This document shows, piece after piece, positions 23,501-32,044 of a DNA stretch of 64,000 bases. A program made the position numbers and the translations under genes. This stretch comes from Lanius collurio. Its lineage: Eukaryota; Chordata; Aves; Passeriformes; Laniidae. The stretch is taken from positions 1,288,274-1,352,273 of the forward strand of contig JACBWW010000088.1 of the NCBI GenBank assembly GCA_020086605.1, read 5' to 3'. Under the pieces are notes generated by a model, which saw only the letters and a program-made list of their open reading frames with translations, had not been told where the DNA came from and did not search any database. The first letter of the stretch is position 1. Each line of letters starts with the position of its first letter.

Positions 23501-26302
23501 CTCTGCTGGTTGCATGGTTGTGACTTGCATAGAAGAAGATTTAAATCCTTCTCCTTCTGGAGTTTCCATGTGAATGTGGCTGCAGGGTGTGGTGGGAGGA
23601 GAGGGGCAGCCTCTGGAGCCAGGGTGTGTTTGCAGAGTGAGAGAGAAGCCCTCTGATTTCAGCACCAGCAGAGTTAATGCTTTGTGGGCTTGTTTTACCA
23701 GCAGCACCCTCAGTTTCAGGAGCTTTTCTGGGTGCCCTCCATGGAAAACAGCAGCTTAACTCTGTTGTGCAAGTGCCTTGTAGCAATGTGGCTCTTGGGA
23801 CAGCAATTTGAGCAACTCTTAACAAAGCCAAAGTCATGCAAGACTTCAGCCCTCAGAAAGAGAGAGGTGCTCACATGAGGGCTGCTCTAAAGAGCAGGAG
23901 ATAACTGAGAAGGGGAGGCTCCCCTCTGCTCTGCAGCATGTGGGAACCTCCAGCACTGCCCCAGCAAATCTTTCACTTCTTTTCTGACAATTTGGGTGCC
24001 CACTTAGGTGCCTTAGAGCCCCACGGGTCTGTGCCAGGGTGCCAAGGGGCTCTGTATTGCCAGACTGCAAACACCCATGGAGCACCAAGGCAGCTCTGGC
24101 AGGGCTGTGTGTGCACAGCTCCTGCTCCTCTCTCCAGGCCTGGCTGGAGTCATGGGACCAGCACTGAGGCTGGAAAAGCCCTGTAAGATCATTGAGTACA
24201 GCCCTGCCAAGGCCACCACTAAACCACGTCCCCAAGTGCCACATCCACACAGTTTTGAACACTTCCAGGGATGGTCACCCTGTGACTTGTGCTGCCTCCT
24301 TCTGCTCTGCTCACACAGGCTCACTGATCAGCAGATACGAAGAAGCAGTTGGGTTGCTTCAGATTATGGGAAGGGAAGAAGCTCCAAGCATTAATCAGGA
24401 TTTGGTTGTTTTCCAGAGCTCATCATCACTGCAGGAGGTGAGAACATTCCTCCTGTTCCAATCGAAGATGCTGTCAAGAATGCTGTTCCCATCATCAGCA
24501 ATGCCATGTTGGTTGGAGACAAAGCCAAATTCCTTGCTATGCTTCTGACACTAAAGGTAATGGAAAACAGGATGGGAATCCACCACCTGTGCTGCTGAAT
24601 CTCATTAAATCCAGGGAGGAGAGTTTTTACACACTTTTAGTGTGTTGTGGAGCCAGGAGCCCCAAGCACAATTTGCTGTAGCTGAGATGCGAAGAGCAGA
24701 TGAAGGCAGAGATGTCACTTGCTCAGACCGTCAGGTCCTGCTCTTGTTCAGGGCAGCTTTTTCTGTGCCACACAGGGCAGGAAAAAACAGAAGGAAAAGA
24801 CCCAAAAGTGAGGCTGGAAAAGGAAACCCATTAGCTCTCCTCACCTCTTTTAGTTTCTTCCAGAGCAGTCTGGGAGGTAAAAAGCTGTCAGGGATTTCTT
24901 TGTCAGACTCTGGCTTTAAACTCCACCAGGACACATCTGTGGTGGCCTGTGCTGACTGTCAGAGTGGGAATTGCCCCTTAGTGAGACCGAGGCCAACAGC
25001 CTGGCGTGGGGCATTGCCCTTTAGTGAGAGCTGAGGTGGCCCCGGTGGTGGCCGTGCTGTGCTTGTCATGATTGAGTGCTGTGTGTGACTTCCAGGAATG
25101 CTGCTGCACAGTATAGGGAAGTAAATTTTGCTCCAGAAAAAGTCTGGAAAAAGTGATTAACTTCGGGTAGCACAGGAGGAATTTGGCAGGTGAGCTCTGT
25201 ACCCTGCTTGCTCCTTGGCCCCGAGGTGGCTCCCGAGCAGGCAGAGATCTCAGGGGTTTATCTGTGTTTTGTCCCCAGTTTCCGTTGGTGCCCGGGGAGG
25301 GGTGAGAGCTGAGGGGCTGATGGGGCTGGAGTGAGGTGGGGAAGGGAGCCCAGGAGCCATCCCAGGGCTGGAGGCTCCTCAGTGCAGAGGGCCTCAGGTG
25401 CCTGTTCTGCCTGTCCTGCAGTGCGTTGTGGATGCAGAAACAGGCGAGCCTGGAGATGACCTCACTCCGGAAGCTCTGGAATTCTGTCAGAAACTGGGCA
25501 GCAAGGCCACCAAGGTCTCGGAAATCATCAGCAGCAAAGACAAGGCCGTCTATGCCGCCATCCAGAAAGGGATCTCTGCTGTCAATGAGGGAGCTGTGTC
25601 CAATGCCCAGAAAGTCCAGAAGTGGGTCCTGCTGGAGAAGGACTTCTCCCTCTTTGGTGGAGAGCTTGGTGAGTGGTGGGGAAGGTGTCTGGGGTTTGCC
25701 CTGTGCCCCTTCCCTGGCTATTGAACACCAACAGACCCCCAATGCATGGAGCTGCCCCCGGCCTTTCCTCACTGTGGAGCAGGGAGCAGTGCTTACCCTT
25801 GTGCTGTGATGCCTCCTGCAGTCATGGAATATCCTGAGCTGGAAGGGACCCACAGGGATCCTCAGCCCAGCCCCTGGCCCTGCCCAGACACCCCAACAAT
25901 GCCACCCTGGGCATCCCTGAGAGCGCTGCCCAAACACTCCTGGAGCTCTGGCAGCCTTGGGGCCGGGACCATTCCCTGGGGAGCCTGGGCAGTGCCAGCA
26001 CCCTCTGGGTGCTGCTGTGCTGCTTCTGCTCACAGGGGAGAGAGGGAGATTCTATTAAACCCAAAGAGAAGTTTAGAACTAGTCACTGTTTCTGTGTTCT
26101 TGCTCTCCCCTCCAGCCCTGCTTCACCCCAGGCCTGGTGAGTGCCCCTGTGCTTCCCTCCCCATTAACCCCAGTGCTGGTTCCCCACAGGCCCCACCATG
26201 AAGCTGAAGAGGCCAGTGGTGGCTCAGAAATACCAGGACCAAATCTCTCAGTTTTACATGGACATCGAAACCCCCTCAGGGGAGCCCTCGACCCGGCCAT
26301 AG
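14468..26302 (+). CDS. ACSBG2: ACSBG2, bubblegum-family long/very-long-chain acyl-CoA synthetase (whole coding span, 14 coding exons)
   Basis: The spliced coding sequence is 2,175 bp, giving 724 residues plus a TAG stop; every junction is GT-AG and phase-consistent. The product is an ATP-dependent acyl-CoA ligase: it forms a fatty acyl-AMP and then the CoA thioester. Visible motifs are the AMP/ATP-binding P-loop [11 protein letters not shown] (about residues 271-281), [11 protein letters not shown] (about 314-324), [12 protein letters not shown] (about 465-476), the fatty-acyl-CoA synthetase signature WLHSGDLG (about 536-543), TAGGEN (about 563-568) and the C-terminal GPTMKLKR, which holds the conserved catalytic-type lysine. 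From family knowledge, bubblegum enzymes act at cytoplasmic membranes on C16-C24 acids in brain, adrenal and testis. Features such as [19 protein letters not shown] and HSGDLG fit ACSBG2 better than ACSBG1, and so does the tail-to-tail MLLT1 neighbour. Human ACSBG2 is about 666 residues; the extra length here is in the poorly conserved N-terminus. The ATG at 14,468 has a good Kozak context (A at -3, G at +4). Confidence 0.9.
14569..16526 (+). other. ACSBG2 intron before coding exon 2
   Basis: About 2 kb of unique sequence; no repeat, RNA gene or extra in-frame exon that I can support. Confidence 0.5.
16527..16606 (+). CDS. ACSBG2: ACSBG2 coding exon 2
   Basis: The acceptor is CTTGCAG. I chose the donor GTGGGT at 16,607 because it leaves one base (phase 1), which the next exon needs. 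An earlier GTGAAC donor at 16,585 would break the frame. The encoded stretch is acidic and low in conservation ([14 protein letters not shown] and on). Confidence 0.65.
17146..17387 (+). CDS. ACSBG2: ACSBG2 coding exon 3
   Basis: This is the first strongly conserved exon. [14 protein letters not shown] matches the WTT-RDG-V block that opens the enzyme core in bubblegum proteins, and [16 protein letters not shown] follows. The donor is GTAAGA at 17,388. The acceptor is a tandem AAGCAG; the downstream CAG is used here. Confidence 0.88.
17422..17690 (-). mobile_element. CR1 LINE 3' fragment in ACSBG2 intron
   Basis: CACAGAATCCTAAAATCAGC, TTGGGTTGGAAGGGACCTTA and TGTGCCAGGGCCTCCTCACC, continuing to CTCTTCTCCC. 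It begins about 35 bases after the donor at 17,388. Confidence 0.85.
18583..18671 (+). CDS. ACSBG2: ACSBG2 coding exon 4
   Basis: Encodes [20 protein letters not shown] and continues to [19 protein letters not shown] is a close match to mammalian ACSBG2. Acceptor TTTACAG, donor GTAAGA, phase 2 at the end. Confidence 0.92.
19219..19339 (+). CDS. ACSBG2: ACSBG2 coding exon 5
   Basis: Encodes [20 protein letters not shown] through [13 protein letters not shown]. The GIY-TNS-EAC block is typical of the family's adenylate-forming core. Acceptor TTTGCAG, donor GTAATT. Confidence 0.92.
19790..19870 (+). CDS. ACSBG2: ACSBG2 coding exon 6
   Basis: An 81-bp exon, phase 0 at both ends, encoding [20 protein letters not shown] and ending NLYS. 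Acceptor AACACAG, donor GTAAGT. It corresponds to the region before the P-loop exon. Confidence 0.88.
19960..20025 (+). mobile_element. Short CR1 3' tail in ACSBG2 intron
   Basis: GGTCCCTTCCAACCCAAACC and CCTGGGATTCTGTCACCGTG form the sense 3' end. Confidence 0.7.
20359..20508 (+). CDS. ACSBG2: ACSBG2 coding exon 7 (ATP/AMP-binding P-loop)
   Basis: Encodes [19 protein letters not shown] and then [20 protein letters not shown], the nucleotide-binding motif that defines AMP-forming ligases. It is 150 bp, phase 0 at both ends, with acceptor CTCTGCAG and donor GTGAGT. Confidence 0.95.
20555..20850 (-). mobile_element. CR1 LINE 3' fragment, young subfamily, filling an ACSBG2 intron
   Basis: CCGAGCTGGAAGGGACCCAC, AACAATGCCACCCTGGGCAT and CCCTCGGGGGGAAGAACC. 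It takes up most of the 506-bp intron between P-loop exon 7 and exon 8, and is nearly identical to copies at 25,826, 32,262 and 51,173. Confidence 0.85.
21015..21191 (+). CDS. ACSBG2: ACSBG2 coding exon 8
   Basis: Encodes [36 protein letters not shown] and YFAQPDALK. The [10 protein letters not shown] stretch is a conserved core motif. The donor GTAAAA is followed at once by a poly(A) run. Confidence 0.93.
21192..21209 (+). repeat. Poly(A) run directly after a splice donor
   Basis: About 15 consecutive A after GGT at the exon 8 donor. Confidence 0.85.
21755..21936 (+). CDS. ACSBG2: ACSBG2 coding exon 9
   Basis: Encodes [20 protein letters not shown] followed by [18 protein letters not shown] is a family hallmark in the adenylation domain. 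It ends in phase 2 with donor GTAATT. Confidence 0.92.
22194..22427 (+). CDS. ACSBG2: ACSBG2 coding exon 10 (adenylate-forming motif)
   Basis: Encodes [20 protein letters not shown], then [19 protein letters not shown] and [29 protein letters not shown] is the motif that contacts adenine and substrate in this superfamily. Acceptor CCCGTAG, donor GTGAGC. Confidence 0.94.
23021..23238 (+). CDS. ACSBG2: ACSBG2 coding exon 11 (FACS signature)
   Basis: Encodes [40 protein letters not shown] and [20 protein letters not shown]. The WLHSGDLG and ITGRIKE stretches are the fatty-acyl-CoA synthetase signature and hinge region. Donor GTAGCA, phase 1. Confidence 0.94.
23283..23490 (-). mobile_element. 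CR1 LINE 3' fragment in ACSBG2 intron, old
   Basis: TGTTGGGAAAGGCCTCATGG, CTGCCAAGGCCACCACTAGC and GGGCAGCCTGTTCCAATGCT; diverged from the young copies. Confidence 0.7.
24150..24285 (-). mobile_element. CR1 LINE 3' fragment in ACSBG2 intron, old
   Basis: GGCTGGAAAAGCCCTGTAAG, AAGGCCACCACTAAACCACG and GAACACTTCCAGGGATGG. Confidence 0.7.
24417..24556 (+). CDS. ACSBG2: ACSBG2 coding exon 12
   Basis: Encodes [20 protein letters not shown] and [20 protein letters not shown]. The [10 protein letters not shown] motif starts the mobile C-terminal domain. Acceptor TTTCCAG, donor GTAATG. Confidence 0.94.
25422..25668 (+). CDS. ACSBG2: ACSBG2 coding exon 13
   Basis: Encodes [20 protein letters not shown], the helical insert typical of bubblegum enzymes, and ends [16 protein letters not shown]. 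Acceptor TCCTGCAG, donor GTGAGT, phase 1. Confidence 0.93.
25826..26035 (-). mobile_element. CR1 LINE 3' fragment, young subfamily, in last ACSBG2 intron
   Basis: GGAATATCCTGAGCTGGAAG, then the same AACAATGCCACCCTGGGCAT and GAGCGCTGCCCAAACACTCC as its relatives; ends near CAGCACCCTCTGGG, about 150 bases before the last exon. Confidence 0.85.
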
Positions 26303-26395
26303 AGCCCCGGACTGAGCCATTCCCGAGGATGTTCCCAGCTGTGCAGGAAGGATTCCCTGGATCCTGTTGAAATAAAGAGGCTCAGCCCTCAGGCA
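26190..26395 (+). CDS. ACSBG2: ACSBG2 last exon (coding to TAG at 26,300-26,302) and short 3' UTR
   Basis: The codon split across the junction gives [19 protein letters not shown], in which the lysine of the C-terminal MKLKR motif completes the active site in family members. The stop is TAG. AATAAA at 26,371-26,376 gives a proximal poly(A) site at about 26,395 and a 3' UTR under 100 bases. Confidence 0.92.
26371..26376 (+). terminator. Proximal poly(A) signal of ACSBG2
   Basis: A canonical AATAAA stands 69 bases after the stop codon and is followed by a GT-rich stretch (about 26,400-26,470). Confidence 0.75.
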
Positions 26396-27603
26396 GCCCC
26401 TCGGTGTTGCTTCGCTGTCATTTCCTGGCCCTGCAGTGTGGTGAGAGTGGTCCTGCGCCTGTTGTCCTGCGGCTTATGTCCCGTGTTGAGATATCCCAAA
26501 TATCTCAACTTTGTATTTTTTATTTCCTTTTTTATAAGGGTGATAAAATGTTTACCTTAAATCCGTGTGACATGTTACGTTCTAACCAAAGTTTTCTTTT
26601 CCTGAGATGAATGTAAACCAGGAGCTGCAAAGCAGGAGCTGCACTTTTCCTGCTGAGGGAGAAAGGCAGATTTCATTTTCCAGCAGTGTCCTCACTCCCT
26701 GCTGTATATTTCCCTGCATGCTGATGGCATCCATATAATTTTACCTCTCCTTTCCCACAAACTATTCCTGTCTGAGATGACAAATGCTTTGTGACTACAC
26801 ACAGCAGTGGAGGTGGAACCTCACATGAACTGGGTTTGTCTGTGCAATATTTTGAGTTTGTTTTACCTTTTTGAGTTATAATGACGCCATAAGTTGTATT
26901 GTTGAAGTTGTATCCATGGCTGGTATTCTGGGAAGTGATTTACTCCAGGGATTATTTATAAGGCTGTGTACAATGTGTGAAATCTGTCTGTGCTTTACAA
27001 TCCAGAAGTGTTGTAGTGTCTGAACTGGGGAACTCTGGAGTGGAGCGGGGTGGGCTGAGGCTTTGGATCTGTGGGGAGAGGAGATGGTGCTGGGAGCCCA
27101 GGCTGGTTCTCCTGAGGGTCTGTGATCAACCAGCCCAGGGCTGTGAAAGGTCCTTCGTGCTGAATTCACTGGAGGACACAGAATTACCCACCTGCAAAGC
27201 TGGAGGGCAGCAGCTGGAGCCAGGAGCTCCTGGTGCTCTCTGCTAATGGTTCTGCAGGGCTTATTGCAGGCTGCCCAGTACCCGGGGGACTGGGAATCCC
27301 AACAGCACACGAAGGTTTGCCTGTAAATGGCTGATTTCAAACCAGAAATCCTTCCCTCCAGAGCAGCCCAGCTCTGATTCCCAGCACTATTTCCCAGGGA
27401 AAGGAGGAGCAGGGACAGGTGCGAGCGGCTCATTGCTGGTACCAGAGCAGGGCTGGGCTGGGCTCAGGGTGGGTTAAACCTAACCTGGTCTCTGCTTTGG
27501 GTCAGTGAAATTCCAGTGCCTGGTGGAAGGGTGGGAATGCACTACTGGAACTGCTGCTCATCCTCTGTGTGTGGAGGTGCCTGGAGTTTGCAGAGGAATG
27601 TGT

Positions 27604-27609
27604 AATAAA
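27604..27609 (+). terminator. Possible distal poly(A) signal of ACSBG2
   Basis: A canonical AATAAA is followed within 15 bases by a T/GT-rich element (CCCTTTGTGTCTC). Between the two signals (26,400-27,600) I see no gene or clear repeat, so this may be an extended 3' UTR. Confidence 0.4.
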
Positions 27610-27619
27610 CTCCTCCCTT

Positions 27620-28040
27620 TGTGTCTCAACTCTGTCTCATTCCTGGGAAGCAGCGGGGCCACGGCTGGGGGGGCTTGCCCCAGGCACCCAGAGCTGGGCC
27701 TGGAGCTGCTCCCTGGGCAGGGCCACAGCCCCTCCGGGGCTGGACGGTCCCGCCCTTAACTTGTGCTGAGCCTGCCCAAGGTCTGGCACGCCCTGGGTAC
27801 AGTGGGGACTCTCTCAACTCCCAGGGGCGCTGCCCCAGCTCCCCCCAGGGCAGGGACCCCTCACCCGCACAGAAAAAGCTCCGATGGATGAGGGGAGGCT
27901 GGAGTCCAGCCCATGCTTAAAGCAACTCCCTTTTCCCTGGCTTTTCTCAGCCCCAGTGCTCCCCATGGGAAACCTGTGCCCTGAGGAGAGCTTTTGGGAA
28001 AGCCACGGTGCCAGCCCAGGAGAAACAACAACTGAAAAAC
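27620..28040. other. Gap between the two convergent genes
   Basis: GC-rich, non-coding. No CR1 fragment or gene seen. It separates the possible distal ACSBG2 poly(A) site from the MLLT1 poly(A) site. Confidence 0.5.
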
Positions 28041-28064
28041 ACGAGTTTTACTTTTCCATCTTAC

Positions 28065-28070
28065 TTTATT
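28065..28070 (-). terminator. Probable poly(A) signal of MLLT1
   Basis: AATAAA on the - strand, followed 15-45 bases downstream by a GT/T-rich element (reverse complement of 28,022-28,048), as expected for a cleavage site near 28,045. Confidence 0.6.
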
Positions 28071-30221
28071 TCACTTTTTCTAGAAAATTCCTCCATAGTT
28101 CCACAAATTTAACAAAAAGTTTAAAATTCAGGACAAACAATCCTGTAACGTATTACAAACATGAGTTTTTTTGTGGTTTTATTTTTTTAATCTTGCAGTT
28201 AGTATTGGCTCAGCTGCATTTCTTCCAGCTGAGTGAAGAACTTTCTCCCAACACAACTTTTAAAATCCTCAGGTGCTGAGGTATTTAATACCTCGGCTCT
28301 AGGCAGAAATACAATTAAAAATTCTCTAGAAGTTGAAGTACTTACATTTTTCTTTAGGAGTGCAAACTCATCTTGTCAGTTTTTGATGGCTATTCCGCGC
28401 CCCAGGAAACCAACACCGATTTGGGTCCTTCCTGCACTAATTAACACCTGGCCCAGGGGGACCGGGGCACAGCATCACCACAGCACCCGGGCCAGCAGGG
28501 AGGAGCCTCCTCGGGGCAGAGCCGGCTCCAGCATATCCCCAATGGAAAACTGCGGAACCGGAGCCGCGCCGGCCTCTGCTCGTAAGGAGAGGCCGCTCTG
28601 TAAGGGATGTTCAGACCTCTCTCACCATCAAACACCTTCCAAGATCTGACAAAAAACTGCTTATGGATTGTTGCATCAATTGCTTGGCTCGTTCTGATGC
28701 TCCCACCGCACCCCACGATCCCACGGGTGGCAGAGTCATTGCACTTCCATGGATTCAGCCTGACCTCAGCCAGCCTTGCTCCCTACGTGGCCCAAATGCC
28801 TCAGCCGGGCTTTGCAGCCAGCCAGCCTTCCTCTCCTCTTATTTTTTTAGCTTTTTTAATAGTACTTGTCAGTCATCAAAACCTCAAGGCTCAACACATC
28901 GCAGACCAGGACCCAGGAAAATGCTCCTGACCCCTCCCTGGCCTCTGATCCAGGCCAAGGACGGAGGAGCCAAGTCCTGATCCCACCTTCAACATGATTC
29001 CAACTCAACTCGGGAAGCCCTCGGGCTGCCCAGCACCTATCTGTGCCAGCAGCACCACCACGAAGGACACGGAAAAGTAACAGAGTCCTGTCCATTTTCC
29101 TTGGAAAAACCATTATGGCTACAAGTCAATTTTGGATTCTTTTTTTTTTTTTTTTCTTCCTTTTTTTAACAACGCAAGCTACTACACATCCTCAAGGACC
29201 TGAGGCAATGCCCACAGCAGCACTGCCCCCTCCTTCCTAGAGTACAATAATCCATCCATGCTCTCAAGAGTGACACAAGAACAAACACTTTATCCACAAA
29301 AACCTGTACACGGCATGTTCAGAACAGCGTTCAGCCAGCCTAGAGGGAATCTACACAGGGAACTCCAAGGGGACACAAGATGAGGCCCAAATGTGACCAT
29401 TCTTTGTTTGCAGAGTCATTCCTCCTGTGCTCCCCAATGCTACCACATACCCCAAAAAACATCAACTCTGTAGAACAACTAAGTACTTGCAAAAACCTTT
29501 TAGTAACAAATCAGCATGTGCACACAATGGAGAGGAACTATTGCTGGGGAACAATCCTACCTCGGGTTTTCAGGGGGATTATAAACAGTCTAAAAAAATT
29601 CATGTGTAAAATACTTCTTATAAAAACCAAACAAAATCCTTATCAATGCTCAGCAGACTTCACCACCAAAGTCACTTCCAGGACAGAAGGATGCCACGGC
29701 GCTTCCAGCCACGCTCAGGAACAGCCTCCCACGCGTGTCCTGGGACTGGCTGGGAGCTGTGACCACGGGGCACTGACAGCAGAAGGGGCAGGAGGGAGGT
29801 GGCACCTCCAGTCCCCCTTGAGGGGCAGCTCTGGAGGCCGTGGACAGTCCAAAGTGCTGGTACCAGAGCTGTGGGAGGAGTGACCAGGGCAGAGAGGGCA
29901 GCAAAGATCTCAGGATAGCTGGGGTCAGCCTGGCCACCCCCACTGCTCTGGGGACAGGACAGTTGTCACCAACCCCACCCAGCACGGAGGTGCCAGGCTG
30001 CCCAGAGCAGGCACAGCCCCACGGAGACACGAGGAGCTCGCAGTACCCACCCCGGGCCTGTGATCACCGGCCTCCACCATGGGTGTCCTGCTGCCACCTC
30101 CTCCTCTGCCCACTGCCCTCCACCTTCTCTGGCATTTCTCTCCAGCCCTGGCATTGTCCAGCAAGAAAGGAAAGAGCTGAGATCACTGGCGTGACAGGGT
30201 TTGCACCTGGCATGAGCTTGA

Positions 30222-30224
<3 letters not shown>

Positions 30225-30263
<39 letters not shown>

Positions 30264-30299
30264 TATATATATATATATACACACACACATACAACACAT
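30225..30299. repeat. (TA)n/(CA)n microsatellite in the MLLT1 3' UTR
   Basis: A TA run of about 30 bases, CACACACA, a second TA run and a second CA run; on the mRNA strand this gives UA and GU repeats. Confidence 0.93.
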
Positions 30300-31157
30300 G
30301 AAAGGTGGTACAAGGACAAAATTAATGGGAATCGGGTCAACATGACCCAACTCAAACAAGCTTATCATCATATTGCCACTTCAGTTGATTAGTTGCAACA
30401 TTTCCATGATAAAGAAAGGGGGAACCCAAAACAAGGGACAGCAAGCCTGGAGTGGTGCAACCCTCCCTGAGCAGAGGGGCTCCCCAGCACCGCTGCTCCC
30501 ACAGCGCCTGTGCCCCACGGGCATTTGGCAAAAGCTTCCCACACCCCTTGGAAAAACGAGCAATTCCTGGGAAATACTGAATTTAGGGACTAGGTAAGTA
30601 ACACAGCTTTGAGGAAGGCGCTGCTGGGATTTCCCCAACGCCTGCCTGGACAACACTTGGAGGTCAATACTAGTTTAACTAGAAATCCAGGGAAGGGGCT
30701 GCATTAGTGTTTGTGGTTCCTGCCTTTTCCTGCACAGGCAGCGGGGTGGGACAGGGAGGACGGAACAAACCCGACTCCATTCGGTGTTTTACATCAGCGC
30801 CTCCCAAAGATTTAAGCTCTCCCTTGTTTTGGTTTTCCCAAAGTACAGCCACTACTATAGGGGCCACTGTAAGGAGATTCCTCTTTGAGAACACAGAACA
30901 AAACCAATCACATGTTTTGGCAAAGTTATCAAACACTGACAAATGGAAAGACGATGGGTGAGCCCCTTCTGGGGCATGGGATGCCTGGAGGTTGCTGTCC
31001 AGCTTCCTTACACTACAAATTGTCCACATGAGGCATTGAACAAAACGAGTCAAATCTTTTTAAGCGCCTTCCCCTGCCAGAGCCATAAAAAAACCAACAG
31101 AAAAACACACCCTTAAGATCATAAGACCCAACTAGGCCCTTCTTATACATACAGTAC

Positions 31158-31192
31158 ATACATATATATAATATATATATATAAAATATACA
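31158..31192. repeat. AT-rich (TA)n stretch in the MLLT1 3' UTR
   Basis: Two short TA runs split by AA, in a locally AT-rich patch. Confidence 0.8.
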
Positions 31193-31915
31193 GCTTACAG
31201 TTTTGGAGTCCTATTACAGTTAAAGCAGACTGAAAGGAGTGGGACTTTGTTTAGGAGCGCAGATCAACAAACAAGACATCTCCAAACCCCAGCAGGAGAC
31301 AGCAGGTTCCAGAGGCCTCCTCACCGAGCACAGAGTGTCCCTGCACGGAGCTGAGGGTCCTACACCCACCGTGAGTCAGTGGGTGATCCCAGCTGCAATT
31401 CAGCTGCAATCTGGCCCCTCTCCTTTGCAGCAGGACCTTGGGGAGCCTCATGTGTCCCCGGTCTCCCGGCCAGCTGTCAATGTGACCCACACAGCACGGG
31501 CCAGAGCGGGAGGGCTCCGGAGCTCTCCGCAGGCTGGTCCCGAGCTCCAGGGGAAGGGAACAGCATCCACACTTCTTCAGAGCTCAGAGACGCCTGCAAA
31601 ATGTGCTCTTGAAACACAGTTGCTCGAAGGGAAACTGAAAAGGTCGCGCTGTGCAGCCTAAGTGCAGCACGCCTGCTCTGCTCGGGGCCTGGCCCACGGA
31701 GCTGGGAGGGGACAGACTCAGCAAGGCGGGCGCTGGTTTGAAGCCTACAAGAAAAGTGCAGCTGGCTGAGCATTCCTAGAGCATGGCTGTTCTCTAAGGC
31801 AGTGCTTCTTCGGGTGAGGCAGGAGGATAAGAAGGCCTAGTTCCATGGGGTGGTTTCCTGTACCAATGGAGGGGATCTCTGGTCGAAGAGCAGAGCCAGC
31901 TTCCCAGGCCCAGCG

Positions 31916-32044
31916 TCATGTGGCCACGGCCTCCAGGTAGCTCTGCAGCTTGCGGACGGTCGTCTCATCCAGGGAGAAGAGGTCAAAGTCAAAGGTTGTG
32001 TTGGTGACGTTGAAATGCCCGGTTTCCTCAATGAGATTCACAAT
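31916..32044 (-). CDS. MLLT1: MLLT1 exon 12, coding part (AHD end and stop)
   Basis: Encodes [38 protein letters not shown] and AVAT, then TGA. This is the hairpin and last helix of the AHD. The exon continues left as the 3' UTR. Confidence 0.95.
   Translation of the reverse strand: MVNLIEETGHFNVTNTTFDFDLFSLDETTVRKLQSYLEAVAT

Larger units (their letters stand above)
28045..31915 (-). other. MLLT1: MLLT1 3' untranslated region (about 3.9 kb)
   Basis: Follows the TGA with no long conserved ORF and no clear CR1 insertion. It carries AT-rich runs and a TA/CA microsatellite. The far end is set by the AATAAA at 28,070-28,065; an AATAAA-type signal also occurs near 28,170. Long 3' UTRs are usual for MLLT1. 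Confidence 0.6.

Noticed and set aside
24978..26033. A 351-codon frame on the - strand
   Set aside because: It is antisense to ACSBG2 exon 13 and to a CR1 fragment; no conserved domain in that frame.
14468..26302. Naming the synthetase ACSBG1 because its length is about 724 residues
   Set aside because: Core motifs and the MLLT1 neighbour fit ACSBG2; length similarity is only in the variable N-terminus.
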